DNA of 47,401 nt from Neobacillus cucumis. GTDB taxonomy: Bacteria > Bacillota > Bacilli > Bacillales > Cytobacillaceae. The DNA lies in the NCBI RefSeq assembly GCF_016908975.1, contig NZ_JAFBEX010000032.1, forward strand, positions 1-47,401. Reading direction: 5' to 3'. The notes below the pieces were generated by a model, which was given only the letters and a program-made list of their open reading frames with translations, was not told where the DNA came from and did not search any database. The position numbers and the translations under genes are program-made. Of this stretch, positions 25,101 to 31,689 are shown one piece after another (the stretch's first letter is position 1; each line of letters begins with the position of its first letter).

Positions 25101-25671
25101 GCAGTTTCCGAGTACGATCTATTCTCACATATACGACATCTTTGGCATCTGTTTCATATTCCAGCCAAGCGCCGCGGTTCGGAATTACTGTTGCAGTAAA
25201 ACCTTTCTTGCCATTTTTATCAAGTTTTCCACTAAAGTAAACGCTAGGTGAACGCACTAACTGTGATACAATAACGCGTTCTGCGCCATTAATGACAAAT
25301 GTACCTGTTTCTGTCATTAGCGGGAAATCACCCATAAATACATCTTGGTCTTTTACTTCACCAGTTTCTTTGTTTACAAGACGTACTTTTACACGTAATG
25401 GAGCAGAATATGTAACGTCCCGTTCTTTAGATTCTTCTACAGAATACTTTGGTTCGCCAAGGCTGTAATCAATAAATTCCAGTGATAGGTTACCAGTAAA
25501 ATCCTCAATCGGTGAAATATCCTGAAACATTTCACGCAAACCTTCATCCAAGAACCACTGATATGAAGAGGTTTGGATTTCGATGAGATTTGGTAATTCT
25601 AAAACTTCACTGATTCGTGCGTAACTTCTACGTTGGCGGTGTCGTCCATACTGAACTAGTTGACCTGTCAA
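22111..25671 (-). CDS. rpoB: RNA polymerase beta subunit
   Basis: 1186 residues. The rifampicin-contact region ([19 protein letters not shown], then [12 protein letters not shown]) is in the sensitive form, with the usual histidine and serine retained. The central active-site part ([14 protein letters not shown]) and the C-terminal clamp ([23 protein letters not shown], given here as two blocks [11 protein letters not shown] and EAYGAA) are complete. The tail after [14 protein letters not shown] is acidic and variable. I chose TTG at 25671 ([15 protein letters not shown]) because it stands at proper distance from GAGGGGTG; a GTG three codons upstream lies inside that site. Confidence 0.98.
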   Translation of the reverse strand: [1186 protein letters not shown]

Positions 25672-25924
25672 CTGATTCACCCCTCAAATCAAGCGTTTTT
25701 TAATAAATCTATTACGTCTAAATAGTAGAACCAAAGACTCAACCAATTAGACAAAAAGAAAAAGGGTTTTTACTCAAAACCACATTTTCACATTTTGATT
25801 ATTATTTTGTCATCATTTCCTTCTTATGCCGTTTTTATACTTAAAAATAAGTATTTTAAGGAATAATTCGGAAATTATTATGATGGCATTTTATAATGCT
25901 AACACAACGTTAAATTAGAGTCAA
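25672..25924 (-). other. ybxB-rpoB spacer
   Basis: An AT-rich 253-bp gap. It contains a small inverted repeat (TACTTA-TTTT-TAAGTA, near 25840-25856) and several TATAAA-like words, but I see no -35/-10 pair good enough to call a rpoB promoter and no terminator after ybxB. rpoB may be transcribed mainly by read-through. Confidence 0.4.
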
Positions 25925-26524
25925 CTATTTTTTAGCCTTAATAATAAAATAACCTTTGGATTTGTCAACGGTCTCGACATCTGAAAATAGAGTTTTTAAT
26001 TTTTCAAGTGTTGACGGGGCTCCTTGTTTCTTTTGAATGACGACCCAAAGTTCGCCATTCGGAACAAGATGCTCGTGGCTTTGTTCAAAAATATCATGTA
26101 CCGTTTGTTTCCCTGCTCTGATTGGCGGATTTGTCAGGATGGCAGCAAACTGATCACCCTTAACATTTACCAAGCGGTCGCTTTCATAAATATTAATATT
26201 GGTAATATGATTTATAGAGGCATTTTCTTTTGCCAGTTCTAAGGCACGCTCATTCACATCTACCATATGGACAATGCGATCATTAAATTCTTTGGCAATG
26301 GATAAACCAATCGGTCCATAGCCACAGCCTACGTCAAGCACCTGACCTTTAACGTCTGGCATATTAAAAGACTCTATGAGTAATCGCGAGCCAAAATCTA
26401 CTTCTCGTTTTGAAAATACACCATTATCCGTTTTAAAGCGGAAAGAATGGTTTCGCAATTGAAAACCCCAGAATTTCGGATCACTTTCAACATTTTGTGT
26501 TCGAGAATAGTAGTGTTCGGACAA
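25925..26524 (-). CDS. ybxB: Class I SAM-dependent methyltransferase (YbxB, RsmC-like)
   Basis: 199 residues. A single Rossmann-fold methyltransferase domain with the SAM-binding motif LDVGCGYGPIGL and the catalytic NPPIRAGK motif (N-P-P-I/F/Y, typical of enzymes modifying exocyclic amino groups of RNA bases). It is related to the C-terminal domain of RsmC, which methylates a guanine of 16S rRNA; the substrate of the Bacillus protein cannot be told from sequence. I start at the TTG at 26524 (SEHYYSRTQ), because the upstream GTG lies inside the GGGAGGTGAG site. It sits between rplL and rpoB as in B. subtilis. Confidence 0.88.
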   Translation of the reverse strand: MSEHYYSRTQNVESDPKFWGFQLRNHSFRFKTDNGVFSKREVDFGSRLLIESFNMPDVKGQVLDVGCGYGPIGLSIAKEFNDRIVHMVDVNERALELAKENASINHITNINIYESDRLVNVKGDQFAAILTNPPIRAGKQTVHDIFEQSHEHLVPNGELWVVIQKKQGAPSTLEKLKTLFSDVETVDKSKGYFIIKAKK

Positions 26525-26571
26525 TAGACTCACCTCCCGAGGAGATATATTTGAAGAAAATTGAGGAAGTC

Positions 26572-26603
26572 AAAAAAAGCCCGCTTATGCAGCGAGCTTT
26601 TTT
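26572..26603 (-). terminator. Terminator after rplL
   Basis: Minus-strand AAAAAAGCTCGCT-GCATA-AGCGGGCTTTTTTT: a GC-rich stem with flanking A and U runs, directly after the rplL stop at 26613. It probably reduces read-through into ybxB and rpoB and so helps keep L10/L12 expression above that of RNA polymerase. Confidence 0.9.
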
Positions 26604-26612
26604 ATAGTAAAA

Positions 26613-26975
26613 TTACTTAACTTCAACGTTAGCTCCAACTTCATCAAGCTTAGCTTTGATTGCTTCAGCTTCTTCTTTAGAAACGCCTTCTTTAAGTGGT
26701 TTTGGAGTGTTGTCAACAAGATCTTTTGCTTCTTTAAGACCAAGACCAGTGATTTCACGAACAACTTTGATAACCTTGATTTTTTGGTCTCCAGCGCCAG
26801 CTAGGATTACGTCGAATTCTGTTTTTTCTTCAGCAGCAGCTGCACCAGCTCCACCAACAACAGCTACAGGAGCTGCAGCAGTTACGCCGAATTCTTCTTC
26901 GATTGCTTTTACAAGATCGTTAAGTTCTAAAACAGTCATAGATTTAACTGCTTCAATGATTTGTTCTTTAGTCAT
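26613..26975 (-). CDS. rplL: 50S ribosomal protein L7/L12
   Basis: 120 residues. The N-terminal dimerisation helices (MTKEQIIEAVKSMTVLELND) are followed by an Ala/Gly-rich hinge (about residues 35-50) and the C-terminal domain with KIKVIKVVREITGLGLKEAK that recruits translation factors to the stalk. Strong AAGGAGG site, consistent with the need for several copies per ribosome. It follows rplJ and precedes a terminator. Confidence 0.99.
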   Translation of the reverse strand: MTKEQIIEAVKSMTVLELNDLVKAIEEEFGVTAAAPVAVVGGAGAAAAEEKTEFDVILAGAGDQKIKVIKVVREITGLGLKEAKDLVDNTPKPLKEGVSKEEAEAIKAKLDEVGANVEVK

Positions 26976-27034
26976 GATTAAGTTTCCTCCTTAGTTTTCG
27001 TTACGTTTTATTTTGTTAGGCTGTTAGTTTTAAC

Positions 27035-27535
27035 TTACGCGCCTTGTTCTTCTTTTTGATCTGCAACTGCTTTTGCAGCAAGAGCAAGATTGCGAATTGG
27101 AGCTTGAAGTACGCTGAGTAGCATAGAAAGCAAGCCTTCGCGTGATGGTAGGTCAGCAAGAGCTTTAATCTCTTCAGCTGTTGCTACGTTACCTTCGATA
27201 ACACCTGCTTTAAGTTCAAGCGCCTCGTGTTTTTTAGCAAAATCATTCAAGATTTTAGCTGGTGCTACTACATCTTCAGAACTGAATGCAATAGCATTCG
27301 GACCTGTTAATGCTTCGTTTAAACCAGAAAGCTCAGCAGCTTCAGCAGCACGGCGAGTCATTGTGTTTTTGTAAACTTTAAAATCAATGCCAGCTTCACG
27401 AAGTTGTTTACGAAGTTCAGTTACTTCCGCAACTGTAAGACCACGATAGTCAACAACAACTGTTGATACGCTAGATTTGAATTTCTCAGTAATTTCATCA
27501 ACTATTTGTTTCTTTTGTTCGATTACACTGCTCAT
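27035..27535 (-). CDS. rplJ: 50S ribosomal protein L10
   Basis: 166 residues, the stalk base that carries L7/L12 dimers. The N-terminal RNA-binding domain has VVVDYRGLTVAEVTELRKQLREAG (blocks VDYRGLTV and LRKQLREAG), and the C-terminal helix binds L12. L10, with L12, represses its own operon by binding the leader that lies immediately upstream (27536-27720). ATG behind AGGAGG. Confidence 0.98.
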   Translation of the reverse strand: MSSVIEQKKQIVDEITEKFKSSVSTVVVDYRGLTVAEVTELRKQLREAGIDFKVYKNTMTRRAAEAAELSGLNEALTGPNAIAFSSEDVVAPAKILNDFAKKHEALELKAGVIEGNVATAEEIKALADLPSREGLLSMLLSVLQAPIRNLALAAKAVADQKEEQGA

Positions 27536-27720
27536 CTTTACACCTCCTGTAGATTATCTACATTTATACCAGGCATTTAAAAACCTCCACATCAAGCAAA
27601 GACATGGAGGCAGCATACAAAAGCTGAAAGATCAGCTTAATCTATTCGCTCTACCTCGGCAGGAAATTAAGCAATTACGCACCTGCTGTCTACAGTACAA
27701 ATGTTTTATTTTAAACAACA
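27536..27720 (-). promoter_or_regulatory. L10 leader RNA with attenuator
   Basis: The 5' untranslated region of rplJ is long and structured like the ribosomal protein L10 leader. It contains GCAGGTGCG, the arm AAGCTGATCTTTCAGCTT and, nearest to the gene, the hairpin CCTCCATGTC / GATGTGGAGG followed by TTTTT (27583-27611 region), a candidate intrinsic terminator. In Bacillaceae, L10-L12 binding to this leader is known to favour termination. Confidence 0.85.
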
Positions 27721-27726
27721 AAATAT

Positions 27727-27755
27727 ATTATATAAAATATACTCTAGATTGTCAA
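27727..27755 (-). promoter_or_regulatory. Consensus sigmaA promoter of rplJL
   Basis: Perfect TTGACA (27750-27755) and perfect TATAAT (27727-27732) with a 17-bp spacer on the minus strand, immediately after the rplA stop. This places L10 and L12 under a separate strong promoter. Confidence 0.92.
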
Positions 27756-27766
27756 TTGGTAATAAA

Positions 27767-28465
27767 TTACTTCGCTGATACAGTAGATGGATCTACTTTT
27801 ACGCCAGGTCCCATTGTTGAAGAAACAGTAACATTCTTCATGTAAGTACCTTTTGCAGCTGCAGGTTTAACTTTTTGCATTGTATCAAAAATAGTGTTGA
27901 AGTTTTCAACAAGCTTTTCGTTTTCGAAAGATGATTTACCGATAGGAACATGAATGTTACCAGACTTGTCTACACGGTATTCAACTTTACCTGCTTTGAT
28001 TTCGTTGATCGCTCTTGTTACATCAAATGTAACTGTACCAGTTTTAGGGTTTGGCATTAAGCCTTTAGGTCCTAATACACGACCAAGTTTACCAACTTCA
28101 CCCATCATGTCAGGAGTTGCTACGATTACATCAAAATCAAACCATCCTTGTTGGATTTTGTTGATGTATTCAGAATCTCCTACATAATCAGCGCCAGCTG
28201 CTTCTGCTTCTTTCACTTTCTCACCCTTAGCGAATACTAAAACGCGTTGAGTTTTACCAGTTCCGTTTGGAAGCACAACTGCACCACGGATTTGTTGGTC
28301 AGCTTTCTTAGGATCTACACCTAAACGGAAAGCCACTTCAAGAGTTGCATCAAATTTAGTGAAGTTTGTTTTTTTAGCAAGATCAATTGCTTCAGCAATT
28401 GGGTATGCTTTTAAGCGATCTACAAGCTTTGCAGCTTCTAAATACTTTTTACCTTTTTTAGCCAT
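27767..28465 (-). CDS. rplA: 50S ribosomal protein L1
   Basis: 232 residues. L1 forms the mobile stalk that guides deacylated tRNA out of the E site. The N-terminal MAKKGKKYLEAAKLVDR, the domain II part with KLGRVLGPKGLMPNPKTGT and the C-terminal half with SSTMGPGVKVD are family hallmarks. L1 is an autogenous repressor in several bacteria; the 163-bp gap upstream has hairpins that could serve this. ATG behind AGGAGG. Confidence 0.98.
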   Translation of the reverse strand: MAKKGKKYLEAAKLVDRLKAYPIAEAIDLAKKTNFTKFDATLEVAFRLGVDPKKADQQIRGAVVLPNGTGKTQRVLVFAKGEKVKEAEAAGADYVGDSEYINKIQQGWFDFDVIVATPDMMGEVGKLGRVLGPKGLMPNPKTGTVTFDVTRAINEIKAGKVEYRVDKSGNIHVPIGKSSFENEKLVENFNTIFDTMQKVKPAAAKGTYMKNVTVSSTMGPGVKVDPSTVSAK

Positions 28466-28628
28466 TTTTATTTCCTCCTAGATTGTGGTTTTAGCGAATT
28501 ATTCTCCCACTCCGAAAAGCGGAGGCACTCTTAAAACAATTAAGGTGCCGCAGCTAGACAGAACAAAGGTTGCGAGTACATTTAAACATCGCAACCCCTT
28601 CATTACATTAAAGCAAAAGTTCCATGGA
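28466..28628 (-). promoter_or_regulatory. Structured rplK-rplA intergenic region
   Basis: 163 bp without a reading frame, holding two clear hairpins in the transcript. The first pairs GGTTGCGA with TCGCAACC (28568-28596) and is followed by TTTGTT. The second pairs GCGG.CAC..TTAA with TTAA..GTGCC.CCGC (28519-28551). No promoter was seen. It may be a binding site for L1 or L11 or a partial attenuator. Confidence 0.55.
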
Positions 28629-29054
28629 TTAGTCTTCGATGACGATACCCATGCTGCGTGCAGTACCTTCAACCATGCGCATTGCTGCTTCAACGCTAGC
28701 TGCGTTAAGGTCAGGCATTTTTTGTTCCGCAATCTCGCGTACTTTATCACGCTTTACTGTTGCTACTTTATTACGGTTAGGTTCACCTGAACCTGACTGA
28801 ATTCCAGCTGCTACTTTTAAAAGAACGGCAGCAGGAGGAGTTTTCGTAATAAATGTAAATGAACGGTCTTCAAATACCGTAATTTCAACAGGAATGATTA
28901 ATCCAGCTTGATCTGCTGTACGAGCGTTAAATTCTTTACAGAATCCCATGATATTAACACCTGCTTGACCTAGTGCAGGACCAACCGGTGGCGCTGGATT
29001 TGCTTTACCAGCAGGAATTTGCAATTTAACAACTTTAATTACTTTTTTAGCCAC
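28629..29054 (-). CDS. rplK: 50S ribosomal protein L11
   Basis: 141 residues. L11 sits in the GTPase-associated centre and is required for stringent-factor activation and thiostrepton binding. It shows KVVKLQIPAGKANPAPPVGP, with the prolines of the hinge region, and FITKTPPAAVLLKVAAG. I chose a GTG start at 29054 (AKKVIKVVK follows), which stands at the right distance from AAGGAGG; the upstream ATG codon would overlap that site. Confidence 0.97.
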   Translation of the reverse strand: MAKKVIKVVKLQIPAGKANPAPPVGPALGQAGVNIMGFCKEFNARTADQAGLIIPVEITVFEDRSFTFITKTPPAAVLLKVAAGIQSGSGEPNRNKVATVKRDKVREIAEQKMPDLNAASVEAAMRMVEGTARSMGIVIED

Positions 29055-29194
29055 GAGACACACCTCCTTAAAGTCCGTGATGTGGTAATAGGGACTATTC
29101 AGACCCTCCCACTCATCATATGTCTTTATATAAAAATCATAAAGAACTTAAAACTTGGGTCCAGTCTCACAATGGAGACATACTGACCTATGAA
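29055..29194 (-). promoter_or_regulatory. Leader of rplK with hairpin
   Basis: About 130 nt of untranslated RNA between the promoter and rplK. A stem GTCTC / GAGAC closes a CATTGT loop and is extended by GGTC / GACC (29158-29187). In other bacteria L1 represses rplK-rplA through an rRNA-like element in this leader; whether this hairpin is such an element is unproven. Confidence 0.5.
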
Positions 29195-29223
29195 ATATTA
29201 ACATTTTTTAATCATGATTTCAA
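29195..29223 (-). promoter_or_regulatory. SigmaA promoter of rplKA
   Basis: TTGAAA (29218-29223), a 17-bp spacer and TAATAT (29195-29200) on the minus strand, in the gap after nusG. Confidence 0.75.
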
Positions 29224-29266
29224 GTTTTTTTACAATAACAGATTATTTTTCTTTTTTTCTCGTATT

Positions 29267-29800
29267 TTATAGCTTATCAATCTGTGTAAAATCAAGTTCA
29301 ACTGGCGTGTCACGACCAAACATATTTACTAATACTTTTAGTTTTGCACGGTCTTTGTCCATTTCTTCAATAGACCCAGTAAAGTTAGCAAAAGGACCTT
29401 CTTTAACGCGGACTGTTTCCCCAATTTCATAATCAACATCAATCCGAGCTTCTTCCACGCCCATACGCTTAAGTAATACTGTTACTTCTTCTGGTAGTAA
29501 TGGTGTTGGTTTAGAACCGGAACCAGCAGAGCCAACAAACCCAGTTACACCCGGTGTATTACGTACGACATACCAGGAATCATCCGTCATGACAATTTCA
29601 ACTAGTACATATCCAGGGAATACCTTGCGTTTGACAACCTTCTTTTTGCCGTTTTTGATTTCTGTTTCTTCTTCTTCAGGTACAACGACACGGAATATTT
29701 TATCTGCCATGCCCATTGACTCGACCCTTTTTTCTAAGTTTGTTTTTACTTTATTTTCATAACCAGAGTAAGTATGAACAACATACCAATTCTTTTCCAT
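29267..29800 (-). CDS. nusG: Transcription elongation/pausing factor NusG
   Basis: 177 residues. The NGN domain (MEKNWYVVHTYSGYENKVKTN, then FPGYVLVEIVMTDDSWYVVRN) binds the RNA polymerase clamp; a linker leads to the C-terminal KOW domain (VRVKEGPFANFTGSI, about 126-140). In Bacillus NusG stimulates sequence-specific pausing. It is separated from secE by a terminator-like hairpin. ATG behind GGGAGGGACGG at a rather long distance. Confidence 0.98.
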   Translation of the reverse strand: MEKNWYVVHTYSGYENKVKTNLEKRVESMGMADKIFRVVVPEEEETEIKNGKKKVVKRKVFPGYVLVEIVMTDDSWYVVRNTPGVTGFVGSAGSGSKPTPLLPEEVTVLLKRMGVEEARIDVDYEIGETVRVKEGPFANFTGSIEEMDKDRAKLKVLVNMFGRDTPVELDFTQIDKL

Positions 29801-29869
29801 TTAAGAGGACTAGATCGTCCGTCCCTCCCTCATTTTTGTGGAAATTCATCCCTATCTACAAGCCCAATG

Positions 29870-29899
29870 CTCATAATCACGCTTCTGCTTTTTAGACAA
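29870..29899 (-). promoter_or_regulatory. Weak candidate promoter for nusG
   Basis: TTGTCT (29894-29899), an 18-bp spacer and TATGAG (29870-29875) on the minus strand, directly after the secE-nusG hairpin. The match is modest; it is listed because the terminator upstream implies that nusG may need its own start. Confidence 0.3.
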
Positions 29900-29902
29900 A
29901 TT

Positions 29903-29927
29903 AAAAAACCCGTTTATACGGGCTTTT
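29903..29927 (-). terminator. Terminator-like hairpin between secE and nusG
   Basis: Minus-strand AAAAGCCCG-TATAAA-CGGGTTTTTT: a short GC stem extended by A-U pairs and followed by a U tract. By sequence it is a good intrinsic terminator, yet it lies inside a cluster usually described as secE-nusG, so partial termination or a separate nusG promoter is implied. Confidence 0.8.
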
Positions 29928-29976
29928 AGGTAAAATTTCCTTTATTAGTTTCCATTATACCATGAATGATGGCTTA

Positions 29977-30159
29977 TTATTCAAGAATTAAACGAATCAA
30001 TTTTGAAATTCCTAAATCCAACACGGCAAAAAACGCTGCGAAAAAGACTACAGTTGTTAGAACTGTCACAGTGGAACGAACTAATTCTCCTCGTTTTGGC
30101 CAGCTGACTTTTCTCATTTCACGGAGAATTTCACTGAAGAACTTCTTTATGCGTTGCAT
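29977..30159 (-). CDS. secE: Protein translocase subunit SecE
   Basis: 60 residues, the short Gram-positive form. A cytoplasmic amphipathic helix with KVSWPKRGELVRST precedes a single membrane segment (TVLTTVVFFAAFFAVLDLGI). SecE clamps SecY (2423-3718) in the translocon. The start at 30159 (MQRIKKFF) gives the family length and follows GGGGG; an upstream start would add eight residues. Confidence 0.95.
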   Translation of the reverse strand: MQRIKKFFSEILREMRKVSWPKRGELVRSTVTVLTTVVFFAAFFAVLDLGISKLIRLILE

Positions 30160-30208
30160 TATTTCGTAACCCCCAACAATCATAAATAGGCAGTGCTAGT
30201 ATCTATCT

Positions 30209-30355
30209 TTATTTGGTTTCCCGATGTATCGTATGGGTCGCACAATTTTTACAAAACTTTTTTAGCTCTAAACGTTCGGTTTGTGTTTCTTGGCTAGCTG
30301 TCGAATAATTTCGAGAACCGCAATCCACACAAGCTAAGATAACTTTTTTGCTCAT
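30209..30355 (-). CDS. rpmGB: 50S ribosomal protein L33 (zinc-binding form)
   Basis: 48 residues: MSKKVILACVDCGSRNYST, ending HTIHRETK. Cysteines 9, 12, 35 and 38 form a zinc ribbon. Position immediately upstream of secE is that of rpmGB in B. subtilis, where extra L33 paralogs occur elsewhere in the genome. It has a strong promoter and lies 49 bp before secE. Confidence 0.95.
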   Translation of the reverse strand: MSKKVILACVDCGSRNYSTASQETQTERLELKKFCKNCATHTIHRETK

Positions 30356-30390
30356 ATTCGATCACCTAACTATTCTCGTGTATCACTAAA

Positions 30391-30419
30391 AATGTATCAT
30401 GACCCCTATTTAATGTCAA
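30391..30419 (-). promoter_or_regulatory. SigmaA promoter of rpmGB-secE
   Basis: Consensus TTGACA (30414-30419) and TACATT (30391-30396) with a 17-bp spacer on the minus strand, between sigH and rpmGB. Confidence 0.82.
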
Positions 30420-30453
30420 TAACTCGTAAGACGGGTTCATCATATAGATAATT

Positions 30454-31104
30454 CTACAAAGAAAATTCTCGTATTTCCAAATACCGCTCTAGTTTTCTTT
30501 TAACCCGCTGTAAGGCATTATCAATTGATTTCACATGACGATTTAGCTCTTCCGATATTTCCTGATACGACTGACCGTCTAAATAGAGCGCCAGCACCTT
30601 TCGCTCTAGATCACTTAATAACTCAGTCATTTTCACTTCAATATGGTCAAATTCCTCTTGATTAATAATCAACTCTTCAGGGTCAAGTACCTTAGCACCT
30701 GATAAAACATCCATTAATGTGCGGTCAGACTCTTCATCATAAATAGGCTTGTCCAATGAAACATAAGAATTTAGCGGAATATGTTTTTGCCTTGTTGCAG
30801 TCTTAATGGCCGTGATAATTTGGCGGGTAATACAAAGTTCAGCAAACGCTTTAAACGAAGTAAGCTTGTCCTCGCGAAAATCTCGAATGGCTTTATATAA
30901 GCCAATCATTCCTTCTTGGACAATATCTTCTTTATCGGCACCAATCAAAAAATAGGATCTTGCTTTTGCACGTACAAAATTTCGATACTTGTGAATCAAA
31001 TAATCCAATGCTTCACTATCTCCTTGGTGTACCAAGTCGACAATTTCCTCGTCTTCCATTACGAAAAAACGCTCGTTATTCTTAGCTCCGAAGTCCGTAC
31101 TCAA
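30454..31104 (-). CDS. sigH: RNA polymerase sigma-H factor
   Basis: 216 residues, the sigma factor for the transition from growth to sporulation and competence. Region 2 (YLIHKYRNFVRAKARSYFLIG ... EDIVQEGMIGLYKAIRDF) and region 4 (LSDLERKVLALYLDGQSYQEI, HVKSIDNALQRVKRKLE) are complete. I place the start at a TTG at 31104 (STDFGAKNNERFF), nine bases after GGAGG; the more upstream ATG lacks a ribosome-binding site and lies before this site. Its presence is consistent with a spore former. Confidence 0.95.
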   Translation of the reverse strand: MSTDFGAKNNERFFVMEDEEIVDLVHQGDSEALDYLIHKYRNFVRAKARSYFLIGADKEDIVQEGMIGLYKAIRDFREDKLTSFKAFAELCITRQIITAIKTATRQKHIPLNSYVSLDKPIYDEESDRTLMDVLSGAKVLDPEELIINQEEFDHIEVKMTELLSDLERKVLALYLDGQSYQEISEELNRHVKSIDNALQRVKRKLERYLEIREFSL

Positions 31105-31141
31105 AGTAGATCGCCTCCACCGAACATGCATAGATACTAAT

Positions 31142-31170
31142 AGTATACATTAGAAATATTTTGAAGTCGA
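31142..31170 (-). promoter_or_regulatory. Candidate promoter of sigH
   Basis: TCGACT (31165-31170), 17-bp spacer, TATACT (31142-31147) on the minus strand. In B. subtilis sigH has a sigmaA promoter repressed by AbrB; AbrB sites cannot be recognised by eye. Confidence 0.5.
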
Positions 31171-31174
31171 GCGC

Positions 31175-31684
31175 TCATTTCTTCCCTCTACGCCATTTTT
31201 CAAAAATTTCTGCCATTTCGTCACTCATGGGAATTTTGGAGACAGGTTTACCGTCTTGAATTTTTTTTACCTTCTTTTCTATTCCTTTTTCAACCGAAGA
31301 CATTTCAATCAATAGCTCACGAGCGGACTTTCGTAATGCTCCTTGCCCGAATATGGCCCATTGCTCCGTAAAATCTGAAGTAGCTACATGGATTTGTGTT
31401 CTTCGATTGCTTAGACTTATGGCCATTTTTTCAATCCGCTCATCCGCTGTTTCATTTTCCTTCGTAAAGATAACCTCAACTTTATGGTTATTATACTTTT
31501 TCTCTATCCCTTGTACATAATAGGCGTCAAAAACAATAATGACACGATATCCGGAAAAGGCTTGATATTCGGCCATTTTTTCAATTAAACGGTCCCTCGC
31601 AGCTGGCAGGTCCCGATCCTTTAGCACTTTTAATTCTGGCCAAGCCCCAATAATGTTATATCCGTCTACGAGCAGGATGTCCAT
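31175..31684 (-). CDS. rae1: Ribosome-associated mRNA endonuclease Rae1 (YacP), NYN domain
   Basis: 169 residues, a single NYN/PIN-like nuclease domain. The N-terminal MDILLVDGYNIIGAWPEL holds the first catalytic aspartate; VIIVFDAYYVQG and the late ETADERIEKMA and HVATSDFTEQWAIFG supply the other acidic residues. In B. subtilis Rae1 enters the ribosomal A site and cleaves certain mRNAs during translation. It lies five bases after rlmB and upstream of sigH. Confidence 0.9.
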   Translation of the reverse strand: MDILLVDGYNIIGAWPELKVLKDRDLPAARDRLIEKMAEYQAFSGYRVIIVFDAYYVQGIEKKYNNHKVEVIFTKENETADERIEKMAISLSNRRTQIHVATSDFTEQWAIFGQGALRKSARELLIEMSSVEKGIEKKVKKIQDGKPVSKIPMSDEMAEIFEKWRRGKK

Positions 31685-31689
31685 ATATA

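Noticed and set aside
25681..25924. rpoB promoter in the ybxB-rpoB spacer
   Set aside because: Several TATAAA-like words exist, but none has a reasonable -35 at 16-18 bp.
27477..27845. 122-residue plus-strand frame across the L10 leader
   Set aside because: It crosses a structured leader and a promoter in antisense; no family features and no start signal.
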